DNA from: Mycolicibacter sinensis
GTDB lineage: Bacteria > Actinomycetota > Actinomycetes > Mycobacteriales > Mycobacteriaceae
Direction: 5' to 3'
DNA: 64,000 bases
Assembly: GCF_001667375.1 (NCBI RefSeq)
Contig: NZ_LZIN01000013.1
Coordinates: forward strand, 1 to 64,000
Shown here piece by piece: positions 10,841 to 20,945 of this stretch. The stretch's first letter is position 1. Every line of letters begins with the position of its first letter. A program made the translations under genes and the position numbers. Below the pieces are notes generated by a model. It saw only the letters and a program-made list of their open reading frames with translations. It was not told the DNA's origin and ran no database searches.

Positions 10841-12025
10841 ATGCCCGCTCCCGACGTCTTCAGCCCCGCCAAGCTCGGCCCGATCACGCTGCGCAACCGA
10901 GTCATCAAGGCGGCCACCTTCGAGAACCGCACACCCGGTGCGCTGGCCTCCGACGACCTGATCGAATACCACCGCCTGCCGGCAGCCGGCGGGGTGGGCA
11001 TGACCACGGTCGCCTACTGCGCGGTCTCCCGAGGCGGCCGCACCTCCGACGACGGGCTGTGGATGCGTCCGGAGGCCGTTCCCGGGCTGCGCCGGCTCAC
11101 CGACGCCGTGCATGCCGAGGGCGCGGCCGTCAGCGCCCAGATCGGCCACGCCGGCCCGGTCGCCGACGCCCGCTCCAACAAGGCCCGCGCCCTGGCCCCG
11201 GTGCGGTTCTTCAACCCGATCGGCATGCGGTTCGCCAAGAAGGCCACCCGCGACGACATCGACGAAGTCACCAAGCAGCACGCCGACACCGCCCGCTACG
11301 CTCTCGACGCCGGCTTCGACGCCGTCGAGATCCACCTCGGCCACAACTATCTGGCCAGCTCGTTTCTTTCTCCGCTGATCAACCGCCGCTCCGACGAGTT
11401 CGGCGGTTCGTTGGCCAACCGCGCCAAGGTGGCCCGCGGGATCGTGCAGGCGGTCCACAAGGCGGTGGGCGGTCAGATCGCGGTAACGGCCAAGCTCAAC
11501 ATGTCCGACGGCGTGCGCGGCGGCATCAGCCTGGACGAGTCGCTGACTACCGCGAAGTGGCTGCAGGACGACGGCGGCTTGGACGCCCTGGAACTGACCG
11601 CCGGCAGCTCCCTGGTCAACCCGATGTACCTGTTCCGCGGGCACGCGCCGATCAAGGAGTTCGCGAGTGTCTTTCCCCCACCGCTGAGTTGGGGCATGCG
11701 GATGACCGGCAAGAAGTTCCTGCGCGAATACCCCTACACCGACGCCTACCTGTTGGAACACGCCCGGCTGTTCCGCGCCGAGCTGTCGCTGCCGCTGATC
11801 CTGCTGGGCGGCATCACCAACCGCGAAACGATGGATCAGGCGATGGCCGAGGGCTTCGAATTCGTCGCGATGGCCCGCGCGCTGCTGGCCGAACCGGACC
11901 TGATCAACCGGATCGCCGCCGAGCCGGCGACTTTGTCGGAATGCATCCACTGCAACCAGTGCATGCCCACGATCTATAAACGCACCCACTGCGTGGTCAC
12001 CGGCGCGCCGGACTCGATTCGCTGA
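10841..12025 (+). CDS. NADH:flavin oxidoreductase, old yellow enzyme family (Rv3359-like)
   Basis: A 394-residue TIM-barrel flavoprotein homologous to Mtb Rv3359. Family features are [17 protein letters not shown] near the N terminus, the flavin/substrate segment [36 protein letters not shown] (about 160-190) and a C-terminal LLGGITNR plus [14 protein letters not shown] phosphate-binding region. The tail has CIHCNQC followed nine residues later by another Cys, resembling the Fe-S ligand set of the 2,4-dienoyl-CoA reductase branch, but the protein ends soon after, without the second flavin domain. The ATG follows TACTCT by 6 nt, consistent with a leaderless transcript. Substrate unknown. Confidence 0.88.
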   Translation: MPAPDVFSPAKLGPITLRNRVIKAATFENRTPGALASDDLIEYHRLPAAGGVGMTTVAYCAVSRGGRTSDDGLWMRPEAVPGLRRLTDAVHAEGAAVSAQIGHAGPVADARSNKARALAPVRFFNPIGMRFAKKATRDDIDEVTKQHADTARYALDAGFDAVEIHLGHNYLASSFLSPLINRRSDEFGGSLANRAKVARGIVQAVHKAVGGQIAVTAKLNMSDGVRGGISLDESLTTAKWLQDDGGLDALELTAGSSLVNPMYLFRGHAPIKEFASVFPPPLSWGMRMTGKKFLREYPYTDAYLLEHARLFRAELSLPLILLGGITNRETMDQAMAEGFEFVAMARALLAEPDLINRIAAEPATLSECIHCNQCMPTIYKRTHCVVTGAPDSIR

Positions 12026-12075
12026 CGATCTCGACTCGCGGCCCGGTAGACAAACCACCCCTTCACTGCGCCCGA

Positions 12076-12081
12076 TACAGT
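12076..12081 (+). promoter_or_regulatory. -10 box (TACAGT), leaderless start of FHA-ABC gene
   Basis: TACAGT ends 7 nt before the ATG at 12089, with no ribosome-binding site between. This fits a leaderless transcript starting at the A of ATG. Confidence 0.55.
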
Positions 12082-12088
12082 TGATCCG

Positions 12089-14761
12089 ATGAGTCACCCT
12101 GTTCCGCCGGTGCTGACCGTGCGCTACGACGGGTCGCAAGGCACGTTCTCCGCAGGCCACGATGTGGTCATCGGGCGTGACCTGCGCGCCGACATCCGCA
12201 TCCCCCATCCCCTGGTTTCGCGCGCGCATCTGTTGCTGCGCTTCGAGCAGGGCAGATGGCTGGGGGTCGACAACGGCTCCCTGAACGGCATCTACGTCAA
12301 CGGCCAGCGGGTGCCGGTCGTCGAGGTCCGCGACGGTCAGGCCGTCAATCTCGGCAACCCGGACGGGCCGCGGGTGTCCTTCGAGGTCGGGCGCCACCAG
12401 GGCCAGGCCGGCCGCCCGCCGCAGACCGTCTCGATCCAGCTGCCCCAGCCGGGCCAGCCAGGAATAGCCCGCCCGGTCCGGCCGCCGCAGCCGCCGGGCC
12501 GGCCGTCCCATCCCGACCCGGCGCTCTACCCGGACCCGCGTTCGGCCGGGCACCCCGGCGTGCAGCAGCCCTACCGGGCCGCCCCGCCGCCGCAGCAGGC
12601 GCCTCCCACCCACCGGCAACCGGCCTACCCCGGCAGCTCGGCCGGCCCGGCGGGTTCGGCGGGCGAGGCCGCATTGCGGCCCGGCTACCAACCGCCCGCG
12701 CCACCGTCGTCGCCGGCCGAGGTGTTTCCGCTGCGGCAGCCGTCCACCCGGATGGCGCCGGTGGCGGCCAAGCCCCCGGAGGTCGGCAACCTCGCCACCC
12801 GGATGATCGACATCCTGCGGCCCGCCGCCGCGCCGCCGGAGGCACCCGCCGGTGCGATGACCATCGGGCGGGCCACCGACAACGACGTCGTCATCTCCGA
12901 CGTGCTGGCCTCCCGGCACCACGCGATGCTGATCTCGACCCCGCTGGGCACCGAGATCCGCGACAGCCGCAGCATCAACGGAACATTCGTCAACGGCGTC
13001 CGGATCGGCTCGGCGATCCTGTCCGAGGGCGACGTGGTCACGATCGGCAACGTCGACCTGGAATTCACCGGCGGCACCCTGCTGCGCCGCACCGAGGCCG
13101 CGACCCGCAGCGGCGGCCTGGAAGTTCGGGACGTCTGCTTCGACGTCGAGGGCGGCAAGCGACTGCTCAACAACATCACGCTGACCGCGCGGCCGGGCAC
13201 CTTGACCGCGATCATCGGCGGCTCGGGTGCCGGCAAGACGACGCTGTCGCGCCTGATCGCCGGCTACACCAAGCCGACCGCCGGTTCGGTCACCTTCGAG
13301 GGCCACAACATCCACACCGAGTACGCCTCGCTGCGCAGCCGGATCGGGATGGTGCCGCAGGACGACGTGGTGCACCGCCAGCTCACGGTTAACCAGGCGC
13401 TGGGCTACGCCGCCGAGCTGCGGCTGCCCCCGGACAGCACCAAAGCCGACCGGGACCGGGCGGTGGCCCAGGTGCTCGAGGAACTCGAGTTGACCAAGCA
13501 TGCCGACACCCGGGTCGACAAGCTCTCCGGCGGCCAGCGCAAACGCGCGTCGGTGGCGTTGGAGCTGCTGACCGGGCCGTCGCTGTTGATCCTCGACGAG
13601 CCCACCTCGGGCCTGGACCCGGCCCTGGACCGCCAGGTGATGCTGATGCTGCGCGGGCTGGCCGACGCCGGACGCGTGGTGCTGGTGGTCACCCACTCGG
13701 TGTCCTACCTGGACGTCTGCGACCAGATTCTGCTGGTGGCGCCCGGCGGCAAGACCGCCTACTGCGGCCCGCCCAAAGAGGTCTTCCCGGCGATGGGCGC
13801 CGACAACTACGCCGACATCTTCGCCAACGTCGGCGCCGACCCCGACGAGGCCAACCGACGTTTCCTGGAGCGCGAAGGCGGCCACCAGGGCACCGCCGCC
13901 CCGGTGCCCGCCTCGCCGCCGGTCGATTTGGGCAGCCCGCCACCGGAGAGCCTGCGAAAACAGCTGTCGACGATCGCGCGCCGCCAAGTCCGGCTGATCG
14001 TCTCCGACCGGGGCTATTCGATCTTCCTGGGAGTGTTGCCCTTCATCGTGGGCGCCCTGTCGCTGACGGTGAAAGGCAAAGGCGGGCTGGGTATGCCGGG
14101 GCCCGACGCGCCGACCGAGCCGCAGTACATCATGGTGCTGCTCATCATCGGCGCGGTCTTCATGGGCACCGCGCTGACCATTCGAGATCTGATCGGGGAG
14201 CGCCCGATCTTCAAACGAGAACAGGCCGTCGGCCTGTCGACGGTCGCCTACCTGCTGGCCAAGGTCGCAGTCTTCTGCGCGTTCGCCACGGCGCAGGGCG
14301 CGATCGCCACCCTGATCGTGATTCTGGGCAAAGGCGGGCCGACGCAGGGCGCGGTGATGTTCGGCAGCGCGAACTTCGACCTGTTCCTCGCGGTCGCCGG
14401 AACCTGTGTGGCCTCAGCGATTCTCGGGCTGGCGCTGTCGTCGTTCGCGCAGTCCAACGAGCAGATCATGCCGATGCTGGTGGTATCGATCATGTCGCAA
14501 CTGGTGCTGGCCGGCGGCATGATCCCGGTGACCGGACGAGTCGGGCTCTCCCAGGCCGCCTGGGTGACGCCGGGCCGGTGGGGCTACGCCGCGGGCGCGT
14601 CCGCGATCGACTTCAACAAGTTGGTCAACGTGCCGCAGATCCCCAAAGACCACCTGTGGGACCACACCAAGGGCATCTTCCTGCTCGACATGGCGATGTT
14701 GGCCCTGCTGTCGGTGTTCTACACCGTGGTGGTGTGGTGGAAGATCCGGCTCAAGCGCTGA
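12089..14761 (+). CDS. Double-FHA-domain ABC exporter (Rv1747 family)
   Basis: An 890-residue protein with the Rv1747 architecture: FHA domain 1 (about 9-105, [21 protein letters not shown]), a Pro/Gln-rich linker (about 110-240) and FHA domain 2 (about 252-335, [21 protein letters not shown]). A nucleotide-binding domain follows (about 350-590) with Walker [10 protein letters not shown], signature LSGGQRKR and Walker [14 protein letters not shown], then six hydrophobic segments (about 640-885). Both FHA domains keep the Arg-Ser-His-Asn pattern for phosphothreonine. Mtb Rv1747 is phosphorylated by PknF and its FHA domains act in regulation. No kinase gene is adjacent here: the gene converges on mfpA with a 2-nt gap, so it could be a paralogue rather than the Rv1747 orthologue. 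The exported substrate cannot be read from the sequence. Inner membrane. Confidence 0.92.
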   Translation: MSHPVPPVLTVRYDGSQGTFSAGHDVVIGRDLRADIRIPHPLVSRAHLLLRFEQGRWLGVDNGSLNGIYVNGQRVPVVEVRDGQAVNLGNPDGPRVSFEVGRHQGQAGRPPQTVSIQLPQPGQPGIARPVRPPQPPGRPSHPDPALYPDPRSAGHPGVQQPYRAAPPPQQAPPTHRQPAYPGSSAGPAGSAGEAALRPGYQPPAPPSSPAEVFPLRQPSTRMAPVAAKPPEVGNLATRMIDILRPAAAPPEAPAGAMTIGRATDNDVVISDVLASRHHAMLISTPLGTEIRDSRSINGTFVNGVRIGSAILSEGDVVTIGNVDLEFTGGTLLRRTEAATRSGGLEVRDVCFDVEGGKRLLNNITLTARPGTLTAIIGGSGAGKTTLSRLIAGYTKPTAGSVTFEGHNIHTEYASLRSRIGMVPQDDVVHRQLTVNQALGYAAELRLPPDSTKADRDRAVAQVLEELELTKHADTRVDKLSGGQRKRASVALELLTGPSLLILDEPTSGLDPALDRQVMLMLRGLADAGRVVLVVTHSVSYLDVCDQILLVAPGGKTAYCGPPKEVFPAMGADNYADIFANVGADPDEANRRFLEREGGHQGTAAPVPASPPVDLGSPPPESLRKQLSTIARRQVRLIVSDRGYSIFLGVLPFIVGALSLTVKGKGGLGMPGPDAPTEPQYIMVLLIIGAVFMGTALTIRDLIGERPIFKREQAVGLSTVAYLLAKVAVFCAFATAQGAIATLIVILGKGGPTQGAVMFGSANFDLFLAVAGTCVASAILGLALSSFAQSNEQIMPMLVVSIMSQLVLAGGMIPVTGRVGLSQAAWVTPGRWGYAAGASAIDFNKLVNVPQIPKDHLWDHTKGIFLLDMAMLALLSVFYTVVVWWKIRLKR

Positions 14762-14763
14762 GC

Positions 14764-15336
14764 TCAGCGCTGGTCGGGCTCGCTGTCCAAGCGCAAACCG
14801 TGGGCGAGCGCATACGCCATCGCCTGTCCGATATCGATGCGCGCGCCGGTCAGCGACGCGGTGGTCCACAGCGTCGCGTCGACTCGCGCCCCGCGCAGAT
14901 CCGCCTGGTCCAGCCGGGTGCTGCTGGTGCGGGCGCCGGTCAGATCGGCCCCGCGCAGTACCGCCTTACGCAGGTCGGCCTCCACCAGATTGGCTTCTCG
15001 CAGCCGGCAGCCGCTGAGGTCCACGCCGCGTAGGTCGCTGCCGCCGAGCCCGGCCAAGGTGAAGTCCACATCCTCGAGCACCAGCGGCCGCATCCGGCAC
15101 TGCACGAACGATGAGCCCAGCATGCTGCACTGGGAGAACGCGGTGTGCCACAACGAGGCCCGCTCGAATCGGCAGTTGCGGAACGCCGACCCGCGGTGCT
15201 GCGACTCGGCGAAATTCGCGCCGCTGAAGTCGCAGCCGTCGAACACCACCCGTTCGGTGCGCAGTCGCGAGAGGTCCTCGTCGCGAAAGTCGTGGCCCGC
15301 GAATTCCCGCCCGGACCACAGCGGCGCCTCGCTCAA
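14764..15336 (-). CDS. mfpA: Pentapeptide repeat protein MfpA
   Basis: A 190-residue right-handed beta-helix protein made of A(D/N)LXX-type pentapeptides, for example DFSGANFAESQ, ANLVEADLRKAVLRGADLTGA. It is orthologous to Mtb MfpA (Rv3361c, 183 aa), a DNA mimic that binds gyrase and influences fluoroquinolone susceptibility. The TTG start at 15336 overlaps the GTPase stop (TTGA), giving MSEAPLWSGREFAGHDFRDEDLSRL, which aligns with Mtb MfpA from about residue 3. It is the last gene of the five-gene conservon. The longer in-frame extension upstream runs through the GTPase gene and is rejected. Confidence 0.93.
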   Translation of the reverse strand: MSEAPLWSGREFAGHDFRDEDLSRLRTERVVFDGCDFSGANFAESQHRGSAFRNCRFERASLWHTAFSQCSMLGSSFVQCRMRPLVLEDVDFTLAGLGGSDLRGVDLSGCRLREANLVEADLRKAVLRGADLTGARTSSTRLDQADLRGARVDATLWTTASLTGARIDIGQAMAYALAHGLRLDSEPDQR

Positions 15337-15911
15337 CCGTTGGAGACCAAACTGGCCAGCGCGTACTCGCTGATGGCGATCAGCGCGTCGCGGGCCGACC
15401 GCTGGTCGCGCGCGTCGACGGTGATCACCGGGATGTGCTCCGGCAGGGCGAGCGCCTTGCGCACGGCGGCGACCGGGTAGCGCGGGGCGCCCTCGAACTC
15501 GTTGACCGCGATCAAAAACGGTAGGTTGCGGTGCTCGAAGAAGTCGACCGCGGCGAAGCTGTCCTGCAACCGCCGGCAGTCGGCCAGGATGATCGCACCG
15601 ATCGCGCCGCGCACCAGGTCGTCCCACATGAACCAGAACCGGCGCTGGCCGGGCGTCCCGAACAGGTACAGCACCAGGTCATCGGCGAGCGTGATGCGGC
15701 CGAAGTCCATCGCCACCGTGGTGGTCCGCTTGTCCGGGGTGGGCTCCAGGGTGTCGACGGCCGCCGAGGCATCGGTGACCAGCGCCTCTGTGCGCAACGG
15801 CATGATTTCGGAGACCGCGCCGACGAACGTGGTCTTGCCGACCCCGAACCCGCCCGCGATGACGATCTTCGTCGAGGTGGCGTCGTGGCTAGCCGAGCGC
15901 TCGTAGGCCAC
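15333..15911 (-). CDS. mfpB: Conservon small GTPase MfpB
   Basis: A 192-residue Ras-like GTPase of the actinobacterial conservon type, orthologous to Mtb Rv3362c. The P-loop is GGFGVGKTTF (about 20-29), the switch region has TTTVAMDFGRI, G3 is LFGTPGQ and the base-recognition segment is AVNEFEG in place of NKxD, as usual in this family. Mtb MfpB is reported to modulate the MfpA-gyrase interaction. The gene overlaps DUF742 upstream by 23 nt and mfpA downstream by 3-4 nt, so translation is coupled. Confidence 0.94.
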   Translation of the reverse strand: MAYERSASHDATSTKIVIAGGFGVGKTTFVGAVSEIMPLRTEALVTDASAAVDTLEPTPDKRTTTVAMDFGRITLADDLVLYLFGTPGQRRFWFMWDDLVRGAIGAIILADCRRLQDSFAAVDFFEHRNLPFLIAVNEFEGAPRYPVAAVRKALALPEHIPVITVDARDQRSARDALIAISEYALASLVSNG

Positions 15912-16269
15912 GCAGCGTCCTTCCTATCAGTTCTCGGCGTTCGTCCCGGGTGGACGCCTCGTTCAGCGTGCGACGCACCCGAAGGTAACCCGAGGTGACC
16001 AGATCCCCCACCAGGACGCGCGCAACACCCAGCGGCAGGTCCAGCCGAGCGGAGATCTCGGCAACCGACGGGCCAGTCTGACACAGTTCGACGATCCGGC
16101 CGCGCGGATCGCTGGCCGGCCACTGGTTGGGTTCCGCCGGCCGCACGGTCTGCACCGGGGCTTCCAGCGGAAGCCTGACGTCGGTATGGGTCCTACCGGC
16201 GGTCAGCGTATACGGGCGTACCAGATGCGCTTCGGCCTCCGGGCTGTCGGCGTGCTCAGGACTGTCCAT
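15889..16269 (-). CDS. DUF742 conservon protein (Rv3363c-like)
   Basis: A 126-residue DUF742 protein with a winged-helix-like middle (IVELCQTGPSVAEISARLDLPLGVARVLVGDLVTSGYLRV, described here as about residues 60-99) and an N-terminal LVRPYTLTAGRT block. It is the orthologue of Mtb Rv3363c. In Streptomyces cvn operons the homologous subunit is part of a membrane-associated complex with the sensor, roadblock and GTPase proteins. The ATG at 16269 lies 12 nt after the roadblock gene. Its direct partner contacts are inferred from conservon homologues. Confidence 0.92.
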   Translation of the reverse strand: MDSPEHADSPEAEAHLVRPYTLTAGRTHTDVRLPLEAPVQTVRPAEPNQWPASDPRGRIVELCQTGPSVAEISARLDLPLGVARVLVGDLVTSGYLRVRRTLNEASTRDERRELIGRTLRGLRALG

Positions 16270-16281
16270 TTCAGCGGGTCC

Positions 16282-16728
16282 TTACGAGTGCCGGCCCGGT
16301 GCCGACGACGCATTGCGGCGCGCCGACTGGACCACCGCGCCGACCCGTTCCACCAGGACCGCCATCTCGTAGCCGATCTGACCGATGTCGCAGGAGGAGC
16401 TCGCCAGCGTCGCCAGGTGCGAACCGTCGCCGACCCGCATCAGCAGCAGGTAGCCGTGCTCCATCTCCACCACCGACTGCAGCACCCGCCCGCCCTCGAA
16501 CAACTGGGCCGCTCCACCGGCCAGGCTGGCCAATCCGGACGCCACCGCGCCGAGCTGGTCGGCTCGCTCCTTGGGCAGGTGCTCGCTGGCCGCGACGGTC
16601 AGTCCGTCGACCGACACCAGCACCGCGTGCGACACCCCGGGCACCTCGCGAGCGAAGTTGGTCACCAGCCAGTCCAGCGAGCCTTCGGGGGCGCGCCGCT
16701 GGTCGCTGGGATCGGTGGGAAAAGTCAT
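16282..16728 (-). CDS. Roadblock/LC7 conservon protein (Rv3364c-like)
   Basis: A 148-residue Roadblock/LC7 protein: [31 protein letters not shown] (starting about residue 18) is the typical opening, and [19 protein letters not shown] forms the last strand. It is the orthologue of Mtb Rv3364c. Roadblock proteins regulate small GTPases, here presumably MfpB. The ATG at 16728 overlaps the sensor-kinase stop (ATGA). The Ala/Arg-rich tail of about 15 residues extends a little beyond the Mtb protein. Confidence 0.93.
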   Translation of the reverse strand: MTFPTDPSDQRRAPEGSLDWLVTNFAREVPGVSHAVLVSVDGLTVAASEHLPKERADQLGAVASGLASLAGGAAQLFEGGRVLQSVVEMEHGYLLLMRVGDGSHLATLASSSCDIGQIGYEMAVLVERVGAVVQSARRNASSAPGRHS

Positions 16729-19517
16729 TGCTGGTGGTGTCCCTGGTCGGTGTCGAGGCCAGTCTCGAGGCCGGTGTCCCGGGCGCGCGACCTCGCGGCG
16801 CGCACCCCGCTGAAGTGGCTGCTGATCGAGGCGCGGATCGCCGCAGGATCCCGCTCCGGTGCCTCATGGGCGGGCCCGCGCGGCACGCCGTTGGATGCTA
16901 CCGGCTCCTCGGTGCCGCCGGGATCGTCCGGGCCCCGCGGCGGTGTCTCGGCTTCGGCCGAGCCGGGCACCAGTCGGGCGCCGGGTTCGCGGACCGGCAG
17001 GCCGTGCTCGGTGTGGGCGGCGACGGGGATGTTCTCCACTTCGGCGGCCACCGACCAGCCCCGGTCCCACACCGACTGCCAGTCCAGGTCGGCGCGCAGA
17101 TCGGGGTCGTTGGGATCGCCACCCAACGCTTCGGAGAGCATCCGCTGATAGATCGTGTCGGTGTCGGGGTCATCGTCGGTGCGCTCGACGCGGGCCCGCG
17201 CCGCGAAGTAGGCCGACGTGTCTGCCGGCGAGGTCTTTTCGACCACCGGCTCGGGCTCGCGGTAGTCCTCTTCGGCCGGTTCTGCTGCGGGTTCTGCCGC
17301 GGGTTGTTCGGAGGCCTCCCACCAGGGCTGCGGCAGTTCGCGGCGGACCCGGCCGGCGTCGGCCGGCTCGTGCGCCGGCTGATCGGTCGGCATGCCGGTG
17401 ATGCCGCTGGAGCCCGGTGTGCGGCGCGGCAGCAGCGAGACGACGGGACCGGGCTCGGCGTCCTCGGGTGGCGCATATGGCTCGGGCTCGTCGGCCGGAT
17501 AAGGCCGATAGTCCTGATAGTCCTGATAGTCCCGGGGTTCGGGCGGGTAGGACGGCGTCGCCGGCGGGGCGGTGGGAGCCGGATACTGCGGCCGGGCCGG
17601 CTCGTCGGCGGGCCGGTGGGTCAGCAAGTGCGCCGGCAGGTACACCTCGGCGGTGATGCCGCGCGAGCCCTGCGAGGCGGGGAACAGCCGGACCTCGATC
17701 CCGTGCCGGTGCGCCAGCCGGGAGATCACGAACAGACCCATGTGGCGGGCGTTCTCCGGACTGAACTCGCCGCCGGACGCCAGCCGCATGTTGGCCATCC
17801 GCAGGTCGGCGTCGGTCATCCCCAACCCGGCGTCGACCACCTCGACCACCACCCCGCCGTCGTTCTCGATACCGGCGACCACCCGCACCGGCTCCGTCGG
17901 GGCCGAGTAGCGCAAGGCGTTGTCGATCAACTCCGCGAGCAGGTGCACGCCGTCCGCCGCCGCGGCGCCGATCACCGAGATGTCGGGCACCAGCACCGTC
18001 TGCACCCGGTGATAACCCTCCACCTCCGAGGCGGCGGCACTGATCATCGTGGCCAGCGAGATCGGCCGGCCCCGCTCGTGCGGCACCCGCGCCCCGGCCA
18101 GTACCAGCAGGTTCGCCCCGTTGCGCCGCATCCGGGCGGCGAGGTGGTCCAGCCGGAACAGGCTCTCGAGGCGGTCCGGGTCGTCCTCGTTGCGCTCCAG
18201 CCGGTCGATGAGCGCCAACTGCTGGTCGACCAGGGACCGGTTGCGCCGCGACATCGTCTCGAACATCTCGTTGACCAGGCGCCGCAGCCGGGCCTCATCA
18301 CCGGCCAGCAACAGCGCCTGCGCGTGCAGCTCGTCGACGGCGTGGGCGACCTGACCGACCTCCTCGGTGGTGTAGACCGGCAGCGGCGCAGGCTCGCGTT
18401 CGTCGCCGGCGCGCACCCGGGCGATCTCGTGTTCGAGGTCGCCATGGGCGATTTGCAGCGCGCTATCGCGCAGCGTGCGCAGCGGCCGCACCAGCGAACG
18501 CGCCACCAGGTACACCGCCAGCAGCGTGGCGACGATCGCGGCCAGCACCAGCGCGATGTCGCGGATGGCGGCGGCGCGGCGGTCGGCGGCGCGGTCCTCC
18601 ACCGCCTTGGTCACCGCCCCGGTGTTCTCGGCGATCAGCCGCGCGGCGATCTGGTCGGTGGTGCGGATGGAGTCGCGCAGCACCGGGTTGTTGGGCAGCA
18701 CTTGCTCGGGGTCGGACATGATCGCCATCCGGGTCACCAGCTGCTGCTGCAGGCTCTTGGCCTCCGGGGAGTCGACGCCGAGAACCTCGCTCATCCCGAA
18801 CAGCGTCGACGGCTCGGTGCCGGCCAACGTCATCATCGAGGTGCGCAGTTCCGGGTCGGGAAGCTCCCCGCCCCGGTTGACCAGCAGTTCCTGCATCATC
18901 ATCTGACCGCGGGCGCCGACGGCGCGGCTCAGGCCCTCGGTCTGCGACCGGATCCGTTCACTGTCCAGACGCACCGACCCGTTGATGGCGTCCTCGGCGG
19001 TCAGCAGGATCGGCGCGTAGCCGGTCACCTCGTCGCGCAGGCCGATGCCGATGGTCGACACCCGATCCAGCAGCCCCGCGCCGCGCTCGATCAGCGTGTC
19101 CACCCCGGAGCGCACGTCGGCCGCGACGTCGGTGTGCGACAGCCGCGAGGCCAGCTCGTACTTGCGGTTCTCGAAGTTCTTCCTGGCACCCTCGACGTCC
19201 CCGTCGGAGGAGACGGCCACCAGCGCATCGCCCAGTGCCGACATGTAATTGGTGATCGCCGGGACCATCTCGGCGCGGTCGGCGACCAGCCGGAGCTGGT
19301 TGGCCTCGGACAGCGCGCTGGAGACTCGGAGCCCGCCGAAAACGGCGGCCAGCAGCATCGGCAGCAGGGCGATCGCCAGCACCTTCCACCGCACCGGCCA
19401 GTTGCGCACCGACCACCGCGACGGCCGTTTCACCGCCACGGCGTCCGGCTCTTCCGCATAGTTCTCGAGGTCCTCGAGTGCTGAGTCCACCCCGTCCGGG
19501 TGGTCGAAGAGCGTCAC
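16725..19517 (-). CDS. Conservon sensor histidine-kinase-like protein (Rv3365c-like)
   Basis: A 930-residue membrane protein heading the mfp conservon. A cytoplasmic N terminus (1-45) precedes TM1 (about 46-66), a nitrate/nitrite-sensor-like extracellular helical domain (about 70-310), TM2 (about 316-338), a HAMP linker ([15 protein letters not shown]) and an ATPase domain with N box [10 protein letters not shown] and G box [12 protein letters not shown] long acidic Pro-rich tail (about 620-930) follows. The region before the ATPase has [19 protein letters not shown] rather than a standard HisKA H-box, as in other conservon kinases. The GTG start is at 19517. It likely signals to the roadblock, DUF742 and GTPase proteins; the ligand is unknown. 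Confidence 0.92.
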   Translation of the reverse strand: MTLFDHPDGVDSALEDLENYAEEPDAVAVKRPSRWSVRNWPVRWKVLAIALLPMLLAAVFGGLRVSSALSEANQLRLVADRAEMVPAITNYMSALGDALVAVSSDGDVEGARKNFENRKYELASRLSHTDVAADVRSGVDTLIERGAGLLDRVSTIGIGLRDEVTGYAPILLTAEDAINGSVRLDSERIRSQTEGLSRAVGARGQMMMQELLVNRGGELPDPELRTSMMTLAGTEPSTLFGMSEVLGVDSPEAKSLQQQLVTRMAIMSDPEQVLPNNPVLRDSIRTTDQIAARLIAENTGAVTKAVEDRAADRRAAAIRDIALVLAAIVATLLAVYLVARSLVRPLRTLRDSALQIAHGDLEHEIARVRAGDEREPAPLPVYTTEEVGQVAHAVDELHAQALLLAGDEARLRRLVNEMFETMSRRNRSLVDQQLALIDRLERNEDDPDRLESLFRLDHLAARMRRNGANLLVLAGARVPHERGRPISLATMISAAASEVEGYHRVQTVLVPDISVIGAAAADGVHLLAELIDNALRYSAPTEPVRVVAGIENDGGVVVEVVDAGLGMTDADLRMANMRLASGGEFSPENARHMGLFVISRLAHRHGIEVRLFPASQGSRGITAEVYLPAHLLTHRPADEPARPQYPAPTAPPATPSYPPEPRDYQDYQDYRPYPADEPEPYAPPEDAEPGPVVSLLPRRTPGSSGITGMPTDQPAHEPADAGRVRRELPQPWWEASEQPAAEPAAEPAEEDYREPEPVVEKTSPADTSAYFAARARVERTDDDPDTDTIYQRMLSEALGGDPNDPDLRADLDWQSVWDRGWSVAAEVENIPVAAHTEHGLPVREPGARLVPGSAEAETPPRGPDDPGGTEEPVASNGVPRGPAHEAPERDPAAIRASISSHFSGVRAARSRARDTGLETGLDTDQGHHQQ

Positions 19518-19785
19518 CGCTCGGCGGCCGGATCGCCGACCGCTCGGCTGAAATTCACCGTTTGCGCCTTCATTCGTCGGAGCTTCCGGCGTATCGCACC
19601 CGCTGAACCGTGAGCGGTGTGAGACCCGCCTTGATCTAGGCCGTCCCTACGTCGGCAATTCGACGAGTATGACAGTCCGCGCGTGCCACCACCATAGCCT
19701 TTACCGAAAAGGCACAGCTCCCGAGATGGTTTCGTGGCCGGTGGCCGCTCCCCCGGGCGACGGCCCACGCCGTAACCTCAGCTGC
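19518..19785. other. Divergent intergenic region, conservon / trmL
   Basis: 268 bp between the sensor-kinase start and trmL. It contains CGAAAAGGCACAGC and other A/T-richer stretches but no ORF I would support. A TANNNT box, TAACCT (19773-19778), ends 7 nt before the trmL GTG. The promoter of the conservon should lie within it on the minus strand, but I could not pick one site with confidence. Confidence 0.5.
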
Positions 19786-20250
19786 GTGTTCCGGGTGCTG
19801 TTCTATTCGCCGCGCATCCCGCCCAATACCGGCAATGCGATCCGGATGGTCGCGGCCACCGGCGCCGAGCTACATCTGGTGGAGCCGCTGGGCTTCGACC
19901 TGTCCGAGCCCAAACTGCGCCGCGCCGGGCTGGACTATCACGATCTGGCCGCGGTCACCGTGCACCCGTCCTTGCCGGATGCCTGGGCCGCCCTGATGCC
20001 GGCCCGGGTGTTCGCCTTCACCGCCCACACCGCAACCTCGTTCGCCGAGGTGCGCTACCAAGCCGGCGACGTGCTGATGTTCGGCCCGGAGCCCGAGGGG
20101 CTGGATCCGGCAACGCTGGCCGATCCGCACATCACCGGGCAGGTGCGTATCCCGATGCTGCCCGGCCGGCGCTCACTGAACCTGTCGAACGCCGCCGCGG
20201 TCGCCGCTTATGAGGCCTGGCGCCAGCACGGGTTCGCCGGTGGAATGTGA
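19786..20250 (+). CDS. trmL: tRNA (cytidine/uridine-34 2'-O)-methyltransferase
   Basis: A 154-residue SPOUT methyltransferase, orthologous to Mtb Rv3366 (SpoU). It methylates the wobble ribose of tRNA-Leu isoacceptors in characterised family members. Motifs include FYSPRIPPNTGNAIRM, LHLVEPLGFDLSEPKLRRAGLDYHD, the SAM-knot segment LMFGPEPEGL and IPMLPGRRSLNLSNAAAVAAYEAW. The GTG at 19786 is chosen because it matches the Mtb N terminus and follows TAACCT by 7 nt, suggesting a leaderless mRNA; a 39-residue upstream extension has no support. Cytosolic. Confidence 0.93.
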   Translation: MFRVLFYSPRIPPNTGNAIRMVAATGAELHLVEPLGFDLSEPKLRRAGLDYHDLAAVTVHPSLPDAWAALMPARVFAFTAHTATSFAEVRYQAGDVLMFGPEPEGLDPATLADPHITGQVRIPMLPGRRSLNLSNAAAVAAYEAWRQHGFAGGM

Positions 20251-20281
20251 CCCGAATTCACCAGCTCCGCCGCGCTTGCGA

Positions 20282-20929
20282 TCACCAACTGTCCCAGTGC
20301 GCCACCTGCTCGGCCGGCAGTCGCTTGGCCGGTTTGAAGTCGGTGCCCTTGGTGTAGGCGATCGGGAATAGCCCGCCCTGGCTGTACTCCTCGTAGGGAA
20401 TGCCGAGCACCTCGGCGGTCTGCTTCTCGCCGTCCTCGAGCAGGTGCAGCGTCGTCCAGCAGGAGCCGAGCCCGCGGTTGCGCAGCGCCAGGCAGTAGCT
20501 CCAGGCGGCCGGGAACAGCGAGGCCCAGAACGACGCGCTGAGCCCCAGCGGCGCGTTCTCCGGCCGTCCCTCCAGACACGGAATCAGCATCACCGGCACC
20601 TCATGCAGATGCTCGGCCAAGTATTTGGCCGAGCCGCTGACGAACTCCATCCGCTCGCCGCGGACGTCGCCCTCGCCGTAGTCGGGCCGCAGCCGGTCCA
20701 GATACGGCAGGGCGTTGGTGCGGTAGATGTCGGCGATCGCCTGCTTCTTGACCGGGTCGGTGATGAACATCCACTGCCAGCCCTGGGCGTTGGAGCCGGT
20801 GGGCGCCTGCAGGGCGATCTCAAGGCACTCCATCAGCACCTCGCGCGGAACCGGCTTGTCGAGGTCGAGTCGCTTGCGGACCGATCGGGTGGTGGTCAGG
20901 ACTTCGTCTGCGGACAAGTTGAGGTTCAT
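20282..20929 (-). CDS. Nitroreductase family protein (Rv3368c-like)
   Basis: A 215-residue FMN-dependent nitroreductase-fold protein, orthologous to Mtb Rv3368c. It has the N-terminal TTRSVRKRLDLDKPVP (flavin-phosphate Arg-Ser-x-Arg), APTGSNAQGWQWMFITD and the C-terminal GLGSCWTTLHLLE segment. The physiological substrate is unknown. It is 31 nt from the convergent trmL and 16 nt downstream of the MOSC gene, with which it may share a transcript. Confidence 0.9.
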   Translation of the reverse strand: MNLNLSADEVLTTTRSVRKRLDLDKPVPREVLMECLEIALQAPTGSNAQGWQWMFITDPVKKQAIADIYRTNALPYLDRLRPDYGEGDVRGERMEFVSGSAKYLAEHLHEVPVMLIPCLEGRPENAPLGLSASFWASLFPAAWSYCLALRNRGLGSCWTTLHLLEDGEKQTAEVLGIPYEEYSQGGLFPIAYTKGTDFKPAKRLPAEQVAHWDSW

Positions 20930-20945
20930 CTGTGCAGGCTAACTG

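Noticed and set aside
9953..13987. A 1,344-codon open frame on the minus strand from folD back through the oxidoreductase and ABC transporter genes
   Set aside because: Only the last 282 codons are FolD. The rest is antisense to two well-conserved plus-strand genes and has no family signature; high GC keeps antisense frames open.
16299..19484. A 1,061-codon plus-strand frame opposite the conservon sensor kinase
   Set aside because: Antisense shadow of a clear membrane kinase gene; composition is Arg/Gly/His-rich without domains.
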